From G020354645 sp050053515 (GTDB taxonomy: Bacteria > Desulfobacterota > Desulfobacteria > Desulfobacterales > G020354645): a stretch of DNA of 8,678 nt. The notes under the pieces were generated by a model, which saw only the letters and a program-made list of their open reading frames with translations, was not told the DNA's origin and ran no database searches. Location of the stretch: the NCBI GenBank assembly GCA_050053515.1, contig JASFTQ010000195.1, positions 1 to 8,678 on the forward strand, given 5' to 3'. Numbering within the stretch: the first letter of the stretch is position 1; each line of letters starts with the position of its first letter. Both the position numbers and the translations under genes were made by a program. Positions 1-7,153 of the stretch are shown piece by piece.

Positions 1-307
1 TATCAACAAAAAAATGCCTAAATTATTATTTTTTTTTTGGGTTTTGATTCGCTGAAACCTGCCGTTGCCGGCATCAATTTTTGTTCATTTCGGACATAAC
101 AAGATGTAGTGGGATAAATTGTTTCGAACACAAAATAAGCTCTACCAGGACATACCCCGGAGCGCCCTTTTTTCTCTTCGTCGGGATGTCTGTGTCCCTT
201 GTTTTTGCTGGGATCTGGCAATGACGTTGCAAGAAAAGACCAACCGATGAACGACCAAAATTATTATAGCGGTTGTCAAAATAACGTTCCGCAATACAGC
301 AGAGTGA
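1..307. other. Non-coding stretch with no gene seen
   Basis: No reading frame here has a good ribosome site, a recognisable family or protein-like composition. There is a run of ten T at 29-38. A small hairpin follows (TGCCG at 60-64, CGGCA at 69-73) with a T-rich tail around 78-83. On the plus strand this could be a weak terminator for a gene lying left of the window, but the stem is only 5 bp, so I would not rely on it. Minus-strand open frames in this stretch run into the repeat element on the right and are probably accidental. Confidence 0.5.
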
Positions 308-535
308 AGCGGTCCGGGCAGGGGGTAAATTTTTGTCGTCAAGATGCACAATCACTGCCCGCATGGCTGGGAAATAGTCACTGGCTTTCAATTGACCCCC
401 CTGCCGGTTAAAATATTCGGTTTAACCCAAAGACTGCCCGCCGTTTGCTCATCCAGGCAGCCATAACCCTTTGTCACTTAGAACCACCGGGGTGATCAGC
501 TTGTCGATAAAAATTTACCCCCTGCCCGGACCGCT
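308..535. mobile_element. MITE-like long inverted-repeat element (element A)
   Basis: A 228-bp segment is bounded by inverted arms at 308-346 and 497-535. The arms match at 36 of 39 positions and start AGCGGTCCGGGCAGGGGGTA on each strand. No transposase is encoded, so the element must be mobilised in trans if it is mobile at all. The right arm continues inward into the 13-mer GATCAGCTTGTCG (494-506), which recurs exactly at 7375-7387 in element B. The inner T-rich part of the arm is also very similar between the two elements. I see no clear target-site duplication, and the arms carry three mismatches, so this copy looks older than element B. It resembles non-autonomous repeats dispersed by IS200/REP-type (Y1) transposases, but that link is an inference. 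A strong transcript hairpin is expected. It lies about 135 bp upstream of the htpX start. Confidence 0.75.
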
Positions 536-585
536 GGTAATCGGAGTATTATGACAAACACTCTAACATCTTCGTCCACCAAAAA

Positions 586-613
586 TTGCCTTTTAAAAGA
601 TCTGTCTTATGTT
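586..613 (+). promoter_or_regulatory. Candidate htpX promoter (weak match)
   Basis: TTGCCT (586-591) and TATGTT (608-613) are separated by 16 bp, about 57 bp ahead of the htpX start. Each hexamer matches the sigma-70 consensus at only four of six positions. HtpX is often stress-induced, but I see no convincing heat-shock or CpxR-type site. Confidence 0.25.
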
Positions 614-669
614 TACAAGTAAAAGACGATCTCAGCGCATTGACCGCGGTTTGAAAGGAGTCTGACAAA

Positions 670-1596
670 ATGGGGAATCGAATTAAAACCACTTTTCTGC
701 TTGCAGTGATGACGGTTTTCATTTTGTTGATCGGCCAACTACTAGGCGGTCACCAGGGCATGGCAGTGGCCTTGGTATTTGCCGCCGGGATCAATTTTTT
801 CAGCTACTGGTATTCCGACAAACTCGTTTTGAGGATGTATCATGCCCAAGAGGCGACACCGCAACAGGCTCCGGAGCTGTTTGATATCGTTGGTCAGCTG
901 ACCCGACAGGCCGGATTGCCGATGCCGAAGCTTTATATCATTCCTCAGGAAGCGCCCAATGCTTTTGCTACGGGTAGAAACCCGCAGCATGCAGCCGTGG
1001 CGGTAACCCAAGGCCTTCTCAGAATGATGCGTTCAGAAGAGATCAAAGGTGTGCTGGCTCACGAACTGGCCCATGTAAAAAATCGTGATATCCTTATCGG
1101 TTCCATCGCTGCGACCATGGCCGGGGCCGTCATGCTGCTGGCAACCATGGCGCGCTGGTCAACGATATTCGGCGCGGGTGTCGGGAGTGACGACGAGGAA
1201 GGCGGGCTAGGCTTTATCGGTTTGCTCGTTATGTCCATATTGGCCCCTCTGGCGGCCATGATCATCCAGATGGCCATTTCCCGGTCTCGGGAATACCTGG
1301 CGGATGCGACCGGGGCGGCGATTGCGGGTCAGCCGGACGGACTTGCCAGCGCACTAAGTAAACTCGGCGCCTCTTCCGGCAGATTCCCCCTGAACGCCAA
1401 GCCGGCGACAGCGCACATGTTTATCGTCAATCCGCTTTCCGGGAAAAGCCTGATGAACCTCTTTTCGACCCACCCCCCTTTGGAGGATCGCATTGCAAGG
1501 CTTCGGGGAAATCGGATGCCTGGGCCTTCAGGCGACGATGATTCTTACCGCGGTCGGTCCGAAGCGCGGAATCTCTGGGATCGGCTTTCACGATAA
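670..1596 (+). CDS. htpX: HtpX, membrane zinc metalloprotease (M48 family)
   Basis: HtpX is an inner-membrane endoprotease that cleaves misfolded or damaged membrane proteins, acting alongside FtsH. The 308-residue length is normal for the family. Two N-terminal membrane segments (about 8-26 and 30-48) are followed by the catalytic HELAH motif at residues 131-135, where H131 and H135 bind zinc and E132 is catalytic. The third zinc ligand is expected at E208 in SREYLAD. Two further hydrophobic segments lie at about 142-165 and 181-203. An acidic loop (DDEE, 174-177) separates these two segments. Near the C-terminus the conserved STHPPLEDRI (266-275) is intact. The start is an ATG preceded by GAAAGGAG at 653-660 with 9-nt spacing. 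The gene is apparently monocistronic. No terminator is visible after the stop, and the converging minus-strand ORF overlaps its last 170 bp. Identification is secure. Confidence 0.97.
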   Translation: MGNRIKTTFLLAVMTVFILLIGQLLGGHQGMAVALVFAAGINFFSYWYSDKLVLRMYHAQEATPQQAPELFDIVGQLTRQAGLPMPKLYIIPQEAPNAFATGRNPQHAAVAVTQGLLRMMRSEEIKGVLAHELAHVKNRDILIGSIAATMAGAVMLLATMARWSTIFGAGVGSDDEEGGLGFIGLLVMSILAPLAAMIIQMAISRSREYLADATGAAIAGQPDGLASALSKLGASSGRFPLNAKPATAHMFIVNPLSGKSLMNLFSTHPPLEDRIARLRGNRMPGPSGDDDSYRGRSEARNLWDRLSR

Positions 1597-1762
1597 TTTT
1601 CACATCGGCGGGATGTTTCGCGTTGCGACATAAATTGCATCGAGCATCAGCGCACAGCTGGCAAGAATAACAGTCCTTGCAGGGATGTTTTTTCAAGCTG
1701 CACGTTTTTTCTTGGGGCGCGTAGACTTTGCCTTTAATCCCCGGTAATTTGATGAATGCCAT
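1427..1762 (-). CDS. Small Cys-rich, probable metal-binding protein
   Basis: The first ~50 residues hold seven cysteines at 21, 28, 31, 34, 37, 42 and 45. Their spacing (C-x6-C-x2-C-x2-C-x2-C-x4-C-x2-C) suggests zinc or Fe-S binding. The opening MAFIKLPGIKGKVYAP and the CKDCYSCQLC core resemble short hypothetical proteins I recall from sulfate-reducing bacteria; no function is known to me. The ATG at 1762 is chosen because AAAGGTGGGG lies just upstream. A GTG one codon earlier (1765) is possible. Residues 1-55 come from sequence outside htpX. From residue 56 on, the frame is antisense to the 3' end of htpX, and those residues are low-complexity and basic, unlike a conserved domain. The real protein may once have ended near residue 55, with the tail being a read-on extension. 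At 203 bp below the membrane-protein gene it may be transcribed alone or with it. Confidence 0.65.
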   Translation of the reverse strand: MAFIKLPGIKGKVYAPQEKTCSLKKHPCKDCYSCQLCADARCNLCRNAKHPADVKIIVKADPRDSALRTDRGKNHRRLKAQASDFPEALQCDPPKGGGSKRGSSGFSRKAD

Positions 1763-1965
1763 CACCCCACCTTTGTTGGTTTGTTATACATCCATAGCAC
1801 GGCCCAGAACTTTTTGAATGTATCAAAACGCCACTGCAGCGGATGTTAAAATACTGTTCCAATAGTAGATAACATAGGGATACGTGGCGGTTTTTCAATC
1901 CGAAGCCTGTTTCAACCACCCGAAACAATGTCACAACACCGCGGCCTGTCAACATACAGGGGGCA

Positions 1966-3084
1966 TCAAGGGTTTACCGAATTTTGCCATGATCTGCGCA
2001 ACCGCGCCAACATCCCCCCGATCACCGAACATTCCAATCCAAAAGGCAGGTATCCGGCATATCCCAATACCGGCATCTCAAATATCTGAAACCGGTGGAC
2101 GAACGGAATGCGATAAACCCATTTGGCAAAACTATAATAATTCCACATTTCCCAAAACCAGCCGCATATTAAAGCAGCCAAAATAGACGCCACCGCCAAT
2201 CGCCAATCGCCCCGGGCCATATCCGTCAGGAGGTGATGCTCTCGCAGCAGTGCTTGAAGGGAAACAATGATCAACAGGGGAGATACCCATAATAACCCAA
2301 AAAGATAATTCGGCCACACCCCGATGCCGGCCAGCCCCAATGCCGAAATAGCCAGGGTGCTAAGGGCCAATACTTTCGGCCGGGAAAAATTTAAAATCCA
2401 AAAGTGTTTGTAGGTTCGCTGAATCCAACCGGTCTGCAGAATCAGCTGCCGGGTCCCCAGAACCGCCGGCAAGACGGTTGAAAACGGCAGGGTGGCATAC
2501 CAGAAATACTCCAAAGAAGTGAAGGCAACGCCCTGATAGAGCCAATTTTGCACGAAACGATTCAGATATTCAAAAAACCACCAGAACAATGCGCTCGTTG
2601 GAAAAAGCAACAGGAAATACCCGGGGCTGTCCATAAGCATACAGTGACCGGTTCGGCGATGCGCCAGGGCGTTTACCACCAGGATATAAGCAATCCACAC
2701 GGGTGTGAAGGTATGCGGCTGGATGGCTGCAAACCAGCTGAAACGCGTCCAGGCGAGTATCCAGGCCGCGACTCCCGTGGCGGCACCCAGCCAACCCCAC
2801 CATGGGAAAAAGCCAACGGGAGCGGTCCCGGGTTTAACAAACTGAAGCGACCGGATGGTTTTGACCACCACAGGCGTGATAACGGCGAAAATTACTATAA
2901 AATATAGGAGAAAAGCGATCCAAGAAAACGATGCGTGTTGGACATACAGGGTTTTCGGAGGGAACTCCAGGTAACGATACATTGGATAGCCTGCCAGCGC
3001 AATGCCCAAAAGCGGCAAGCCCAGCAGCATGACCGCCAAGGTAATAATTTTAAACAATAAACCCTTTAAGCCCGATAAATTCAA
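1966..3084 (-). CDS. Uncharacterised polytopic membrane protein with internal duplication
   Basis: I do not recognise a named family. The 372 residues are very hydrophobic and rich in Trp, Tyr and Phe, with roughly ten membrane segments (about 12-32, 52-75, 97-118, 127-142, 155-172, 190-208, 236-255, 258-278, 296-312, 338-358). A motif seems to occur twice. The first copy is WFFEYLN (169-175), then W181/Y183 and LPF (199-201). The second is WFWEMWN (309-315), then W322/Y324 and LPF (346-348). The second copy ends in FEMPVLGYAGYLPFGLE (335-351), the likely conserved signature. Paired acidic residues in membrane segments (E172, E312, E336) could be catalytic; this loosely recalls the two-domain lycopene-cyclase architecture, but that is only a suggestion. 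The start is TTG: the upstream frame is closed by TGA and the next ATG (codon 19) would remove half of segment 1. Only a weak GGA precedes it. It is co-oriented with trxB across a 150-bp gap, so co-transcription is possible but unproven. Confidence 0.8.
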   Translation of the reverse strand: MNLSGLKGLLFKIITLAVMLLGLPLLGIALAGYPMYRYLEFPPKTLYVQHASFSWIAFLLYFIVIFAVITPVVVKTIRSLQFVKPGTAPVGFFPWWGWLGAATGVAAWILAWTRFSWFAAIQPHTFTPVWIAYILVVNALAHRRTGHCMLMDSPGYFLLLFPTSALFWWFFEYLNRFVQNWLYQGVAFTSLEYFWYATLPFSTVLPAVLGTRQLILQTGWIQRTYKHFWILNFSRPKVLALSTLAISALGLAGIGVWPNYLFGLLWVSPLLIIVSLQALLREHHLLTDMARGDWRLAVASILAALICGWFWEMWNYYSFAKWVYRIPFVHRFQIFEMPVLGYAGYLPFGLECSVIGGMLARLRRSWQNSVNP

Positions 3085-3234
3085 GGATCCAAAATATCAG
3101 AAATGTGTTGATGAAAAACCCTGCTATTAATAATCGGCCGACTGTTGCCGCAATATTTTTATGCGGTCATTTTAAGGTTTTAGACTCGGTAAGATATCTT
3201 GGGACAACAACCCGTTGCGATGTCGGAGTTAAAT

Positions 3235-4221
3235 TTATTGGGGCTCGGTTTCAAACAGATCTGCCGGCACTTCACAGGTACCCGAGCCTGCTTTTTTGGC
3301 CTCGACATATTTGGCGGCAGCCAGTGCTGCTGTGCAACCGTCGGCAGCCGATACAACAATTTGGCGGGCGTACTTTTGCCGGAGGTCGCCGATGACAAAA
3401 ATACCGGGGGTGTTGGTCTCACATTTTTCATCGGTGACCACATAACCATCGGCATTCATCTTGGTTCCTGCCGGGACCAGCTTATTTTTAGGATCAAAAC
3501 CGATAAAGATGAATACCCCCTCGGTGGCGAGTTCTCTTTGATCTCCGGTCCGGGTATCTTTTAATTCGACGGCATACACCCCATCATCGTTTGCTTTAAT
3601 TTCGGTAACAACGGTATTCCACAGAAGCTCGATATTGCACTCTGCAAAGACTCTCTGTTGCAGGAGCATACCGGCCCGCAATGCATCACGGCGGTGCACG
3701 ATATAGACCTGTTTTGTCAGTTTGGAAAGATAAAGGGCCTCTTCTGCAGCGCTATCGCCGCCGCCGACCACGACCACGACTTTATCCTTGAAAAAAAAAC
3801 CGTCACATACGGCGCAGTATGAAACCCCCTTGCCGTAATATTCTTCTTCACCGGGAATACCCAGTTTTCGGGGGCTGCCGCCGGGGGCCAATATAACCGA
3901 ATAGGCCCGGAGGTGATCTCCATTGGCCAAACGAACCCGATGGAAGTCTAAACCCGGCTCTAAGGACATGACCTCCCGGGAGATAATTTCCAGGCCGTAG
4001 GATTGCGCGTGCTGAGAGATTTTCAGGGATAGTTCGGCACCCCCGATTTTTTCAAATCCGGGATAATTTTCCACCGAATCTGACATGGTCATCTGTCCGC
4101 CGGGAACAGCCTTTTCGATCAAAACAGTTTTCAATGCGGCCCTCATCGCGTATATACCGGCAGAAAGCCCGCCGGGGCCTCCACCGATGATAACCAAATC
4201 ATATATGTCATTTCCGGACAT
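3235..4221 (-). CDS. trxB: Thioredoxin reductase (NADPH type)
   Basis: This flavoenzyme transfers electrons from NADPH through FAD and a redox disulfide to thioredoxin in the cytoplasm. The FAD-binding GGGPGG is at residues 13-18, and the redox-active CAVC is at 136-139 followed by D140. The NADPH domain carries GGGDSAAEEA (153-162) and HRRDALRA (176-183), whose arginines favour NADPH over ferredoxin-type donors. The second FAD contact is GD (278-279) in GDLRQKYARQI. The 328-residue length is slightly longer than E. coli TrxB. The usual 'ATGA' before PRKLGIPGE is APGG here (112-115), a mild deviation. The start chosen is the ATG at 4221, 8 nt after AAAGGAG; the tandem GTG codons at 4227 and 4224 sit too close to that site. 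No thioredoxin gene is visible nearby. Transcription probably starts from the promoter at 4332-4360. Confidence 0.95.
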   Translation of the reverse strand: MSGNDIYDLVIIGGGPGGLSAGIYAMRAALKTVLIEKAVPGGQMTMSDSVENYPGFEKIGGAELSLKISQHAQSYGLEIISREVMSLEPGLDFHRVRLANGDHLRAYSVILAPGGSPRKLGIPGEEEYYGKGVSYCAVCDGFFFKDKVVVVVGGGDSAAEEALYLSKLTKQVYIVHRRDALRAGMLLQQRVFAECNIELLWNTVVTEIKANDDGVYAVELKDTRTGDQRELATEGVFIFIGFDPKNKLVPAGTKMNADGYVVTDEKCETNTPGIFVIGDLRQKYARQIVVSAADGCTAALAAAKYVEAKKAGSGTCEVPADLFETEPQ

Positions 4222-4331
4222 CACCACTCTCCTTTGCTAAATAGCTGCCTGGAATCAAATTCCGCATTTGTCGCGGTATATCTATAATGCATTGGTAGTG
4301 GATGGCAATGAAATTTTTTCGGTGCAAGAGC

Positions 4332-4360
4332 ATTATAATGATCATTGCCGGCTGAGACAA
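4332..4360 (-). promoter_or_regulatory. Probable trxB promoter
   Basis: Read on the minus strand, TTGTCT (4360-4355) and a perfect TATAAT (4337-4332) are separated by exactly 17 bp. They lie about 110 bp upstream of the trxB start. A 10-bp palindrome, AATGATCATT (4337-4346), abuts the -10 box and could be an operator, though palindromes of this size also arise by chance. The promoter is divergent to the one serving the zinc-ribbon operon. Confidence 0.5.
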
Positions 4361-4389
4361 GATGAATTTGGCAACTGATGTCCGCTGTA

Positions 4390-4418
4390 TTGACAGTTTG
4401 GCAAAATTCAGCAATAGT
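4390..4418 (+). promoter_or_regulatory. Probable promoter of the zinc-ribbon/ubiB/methyltransferase operon
   Basis: A consensus TTGACA at 4390-4395 is followed 17 bp later by AATAGT (4413-4418), a four-of-six match to the -10 box. This would give a leader of about 65 nt before the TTG start at 4490. The -35 box lies 30 bp from the trxB promoter's -35, so the two units diverge from adjacent sites. Confidence 0.45.
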
Positions 4419-4474
4419 TTTATGATAGATTCAGTCTCTCGTCATGCGCATTTTTAACGCTCCAATTACCTCAA

Positions 4475-4492
4475 AGAGGAGGTGTACCTTTG
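4475..4492 (+). promoter_or_regulatory. Strong ribosome site fixing a TTG start
   Basis: AGAGGAGGTG (4475-4484) is close to a perfect Shine-Dalgarno sequence. It is followed after 5 nt by TTG at 4490-4492. The CPKC zinc ribbon begins only five codons later and there is no in-frame ATG before it, so TTG is the only sensible start. Confidence 0.8.
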
Positions 4493-4744
4493 AAAGACGG
4501 CATCTGTCCCAAATGCAAGTCGCACGAAGTCTACTGCGGCGCGGAAATCGTATTGAAAAGCGGTCCCTTCGGCAGCAATTCAATCCCCATTAGTCTGGCA
4601 TCAATTGCAGCGCTTGACAACTTCGTGTGCACCAACTGTGGCTATGTGGAAAGCTATGTTTCAGACTCGAAGAAGTTGAAAGAGATCTGTCAAAAGTGGC
4701 ATAAAGCCAAACCACCGGAACCATCCGCCGAAAAGAAGGCCTAA
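4490..4744 (+). CDS. Small zinc-ribbon protein
   Basis: This 84-residue protein has two cysteine knuckles, CPKC (residues 6-9) and CTNCG (47-51), that should bind one zinc ion in a ribbon fold; C16 is an additional cysteine. Between the knuckles lies a fairly apolar stretch (about 31-43) that may form the turn of the ribbon. The tail is charged and probably disordered (PPEPSAEKKA). The N-terminal MKDGICPKCKS pattern is typical of stand-alone bacterial zinc ribbons of unknown role, which usually bind nucleic acid or protein partners. It is the first gene of a probable three-gene operon, 39 bp ahead of the ubiB-like gene. The family is clear at fold level only, and I would not assign a function. 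Confidence 0.85.
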   Translation: MKDGICPKCKSHEVYCGAEIVLKSGPFGSNSIPISLASIAALDNFVCTNCGYVESYVSDSKKLKEICQKWHKAKPPEPSAEKKA

Positions 4745-4783
4745 ATCAGTGATCTCATAACCAGGACCCGAGAGGAAAGCGCG

Positions 4784-6499
4784 ATGAAAATTTACCTGGG
4801 TGCAGACCGGGTGAGAGATTTAAGACGCTTTGGGGTGATCATTAGAGTTTTGATCAAGCACGGTTTTGGCGATATCCTCGAGCGACTTTTTCGCCGAAGA
4901 AAGGGCCAGCTCAAAAATGATAAAGCAGGGCAATTCTTGCCAAAACCCGGATATCCATCGCCCCAACGGATCCGCAGAGTGCTTGAAGAACTGGGTCCAA
5001 GCTTTATAAAACTCGGCCAGTTAATGAGCACTCGAGTCGATGTTTTCCCGCCGGAATATATCGAAGAATTCTCGAAGCTGCAGGACCGTGTTCCGCCCGT
5101 ACCGTTCGATGATATCAAACAGGTTGTTGAAAAAGAACTGACGTGTTCCTTGGAAGCGGCCTTTAAATCCATCTCCAGCGAGTCTGTTGCCGCTGCCTCG
5201 GTAGCACAGGTTCACCTGGCCGAACTTGCAGACGGCAAAAAGGTCGCTGTCAAGGTCATCCGACCGGGCATCCGTAAAAATATTCAAGAAGATATCCGCT
5301 TGATGTTTTACTTTGCCAATAAAATCGAAAAGTCTTTCGAGATCGGTAAGATATTGGGCATAAACAATATTGTCAAAGAATTTGAGCGAAACATTTTCAA
5401 AGAGTTAGATATGTACGTCGAAGCAGGCAGTATGGAAAAATTCGCTGAAAACTTCCGGAAAAGTCATGAGATCTACATACCGAAGGTGCATTGGGACCTT
5501 ACTTCGCGATCCGTTTTGGTCATGGAGCACATCGAGGGGATTAAATTGGATCAAGTGGATGAGATTGAGGCGCATGGCATAGACCCAAATGATATTGCCA
5601 TGATCGGATTACACGCGTTTGCACAACAATTAATGGAATTCGGGTTTTTTCACGCGGACCCTCATCCGGGCAATACCATCGTGATGTATGACGGCCGGGT
5701 AAGCCTGGTGGATTTCGGTATCACCGGTTATCTGGATGAAGATACAATGATGCAGATAGCAAATGTCTTCTTGGGATATGCGGAACATGATTACGATATG
5801 GTCATGGATGCGCTTTTGGATGCAGGGTTGTTAGATGAAGAGACAATGGATCTTGAAAGCTTTCTCATCGATCTCAAAGATATGAGCGAGCGGTTCTATG
5901 GCCGATCGATAAAAACCATATCGGTAAAAGACGTCTATGAGCAAGTCATGCAACTGGTGACCAAATATCGCATCCGGATGCCGCAAAATCTCTTGTTGCT
6001 TTTAAAAACGTTTATGCAAAGTGAAGCCTTGGGAAAAATTTTGAACAGCGATGCCAGTTTACTGGAAACAACCCGACCGTACGCTAAAAAACTACTTCAG
6101 CGGGGATATGAGGCCCAGAAATTAATTCGTAGTTTCGCAAAAGAAACTCGAAGCTTGAGCGGATACATGAAAAGGATGCCGAAGTATGTCCATGACATTC
6201 TCAAACAGGCAGCCACGGGCAGGCCCCGCTTAGAAATCTGGCACAGCGGTTTTCAGCAAATCGATACAAAATTTGAAAAAGGAATTAATCGGTTGACGGT
6301 CGGCATGGTTATATCCGCTTCACTGATTGCTGCATCCCTGATTTTAAATTCATCACAAAAAGTCTTGGAGTTTAAAATCAATTTTTTCGGCCTGCATACG
6401 ATTTCCATTACGGCGCTGTTGGGGCTGTGCGGCTATAGTATCGCAACATTTCTGGGTTTCTGGCTTATCATTTCAATTTTTCGATCAGGAAAAATGTAA
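4784..6499 (+). CDS. ubiB: UbiB/AarF (ABC1/ADCK) family atypical kinase
   Basis: Members of this protein-kinase-like family support ubiquinone biosynthesis or isoprenoid-lipid handling at the membrane, probably as ATPases rather than protein kinases. The hallmark KxGQ motif is KLGQ at 76-79, and the Ala-rich loop AAAS (136-139) replaces the usual Gly-rich loop. The ATP-contacting lysine is K157 in VAVKV. The catalytic segment HADPHPGN (290-297) supplies D292 and N297, and the metal-binding DFG is at 310-312. Two C-terminal hydrophobic segments (about 513-535 and 545-566) should anchor it in the membrane. At 571 residues it is a normal length. The ATG is preceded by GAGAGGAAA. The methyltransferase gene begins 6 bp after its stop. 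If the host is a menaquinone user, its role is probably quinone or lipid homeostasis rather than ubiquinone synthesis. The symbol marks the family, not a proven pathway. Confidence 0.92.
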   Translation: MKIYLGADRVRDLRRFGVIIRVLIKHGFGDILERLFRRRKGQLKNDKAGQFLPKPGYPSPQRIRRVLEELGPSFIKLGQLMSTRVDVFPPEYIEEFSKLQDRVPPVPFDDIKQVVEKELTCSLEAAFKSISSESVAAASVAQVHLAELADGKKVAVKVIRPGIRKNIQEDIRLMFYFANKIEKSFEIGKILGINNIVKEFERNIFKELDMYVEAGSMEKFAENFRKSHEIYIPKVHWDLTSRSVLVMEHIEGIKLDQVDEIEAHGIDPNDIAMIGLHAFAQQLMEFGFFHADPHPGNTIVMYDGRVSLVDFGITGYLDEDTMMQIANVFLGYAEHDYDMVMDALLDAGLLDEETMDLESFLIDLKDMSERFYGRSIKTISVKDVYEQVMQLVTKYRIRMPQNLLLLLKTFMQSEALGKILNSDASLLETTRPYAKKLLQRGYEAQKLIRSFAKETRSLSGYMKRMPKYVHDILKQAATGRPRLEIWHSGFQQIDTKFEKGINRLTVGMVISASLIAASLILNSSQKVLEFKINFFGLHTISITALLGLCGYSIATFLGFWLIISIFRSGKM

Positions 6500-6505
6500 G
6501 GTCCC

Positions 6506-7153
6506 ATGTTTTCACTGAACGCTTTTCAGAAGCAATACCAAACCGACGCGACAGATGTTGTCGTTGCCGAGCAAAAATTTCACTTATTGGTGCCCAGATG
6601 CATTGAAAGATTCATCGACCCGCGGGATCCGCTGCGCAACTTCCCGTTATGGTCAAAAATATGGCTGTCTTCTCTCATATTAGCGGATTATCTTGCTCGC
6701 CAGCCGGTTGATCCCGCCAAACGATTTCTTGAAATCGGCGCAGGTGTGGGGCTGGTGAGCATAGTCGCGGCCCGCAGGGGTCATGTTTTTACGTTGACTG
6801 AGCACGACCCCCATGCACTCGATTTCGCCCGTGCCAACGCACAGCTTAACAAATGTTATGAGCTGGACATCAGAAGCCTGGATTGGTGCGCTCCGGACCT
6901 GGAGGAGTCCTTTGACTATATCGTGGGATCCGAAGTGCTGTATGATCAAAGGGTTTTTCCGCCACTTTCAAAGCTTTTTAAAAACGTATTAAGACCCGAC
7001 GGCACGGTCATTTTGGCCGGGGAGACCCGCAAAACCGACATGGCTTTTTATAAAGTGATGCAGCCCCATTTTCATATAAGGATTGAAAAAAGGGGTCTTC
7101 GTAGTGAAAAAGAGAACACCCGTATCAATCTTTTCAAAATGACATTAAAATGA
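6506..7153 (+). CDS. Class I SAM-dependent methyltransferase (Methyltransf_16-like)
   Basis: This 215-residue protein has a Rossmann methyltransferase fold. Motif I, FLEIGAGVGLVSI (74-86), binds S-adenosylmethionine, with acidic E99/D101 at the end of the second strand. The post-motif GSEVLYD (141-147) and the N-terminal PLWSKIWLSSLILADYL (47-63) match the layout of the METTL21/Methyltransf_16 lysine methyltransferase group. Family resemblance therefore suggests protein methylation, but the substrate is unknown and small molecules cannot be excluded. The ATG lies 6 bp after the ubiB-like stop, with AAGG as a modest ribosome site, so translational coupling is likely. The TGA stop lies inside the left arm of a hairpin element. 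The protein end is probably original, because removing the element and one flanking repeat gives TAA after the same last lysine. Confidence 0.85.
   Translation: MFSLNAFQKQYQTDATDVVVAEQKFHLLVPRCIERFIDPRDPLRNFPLWSKIWLSSLILADYLARQPVDPAKRFLEIGAGVGLVSIVAARRGHVFTLTEHDPHALDFARANAQLNKCYELDIRSLDWCAPDLEESFDYIVGSEVLYDQRVFPPLSKLFKNVLRPDGTVILAGETRKTDMAFYKVMQPHFHIRIEKRGLRSEKENTRINLFKMTLK

Noticed and set aside
74..391. Minus-strand open frame of 105 codons at the left end
   Set aside because: About a quarter of it is the left arm and interior of hairpin element A. The rest has no family signature, and I see no convincing ribosome site, so it is most likely accidental.
308..535. Element A as a CRISPR array or a phage attachment site
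   Set aside because: There are only two arms, they are inverted rather than direct, and there are no regularly spaced units, cas genes or integrase.
1734..1955. Minus-strand 73-codon open frame between the membrane-protein and Cys-rich genes
   Set aside because: It has no recognisable motif and overlaps the start of the Cys-rich gene, which has the better ribosome site and a conserved pattern.
4208..4414. Minus-strand 68-codon open frame upstream of trxB
   Set aside because: It covers the divergent promoter region, includes the predicted trxB -10 box, overlaps the trxB start in another frame and resembles no protein.
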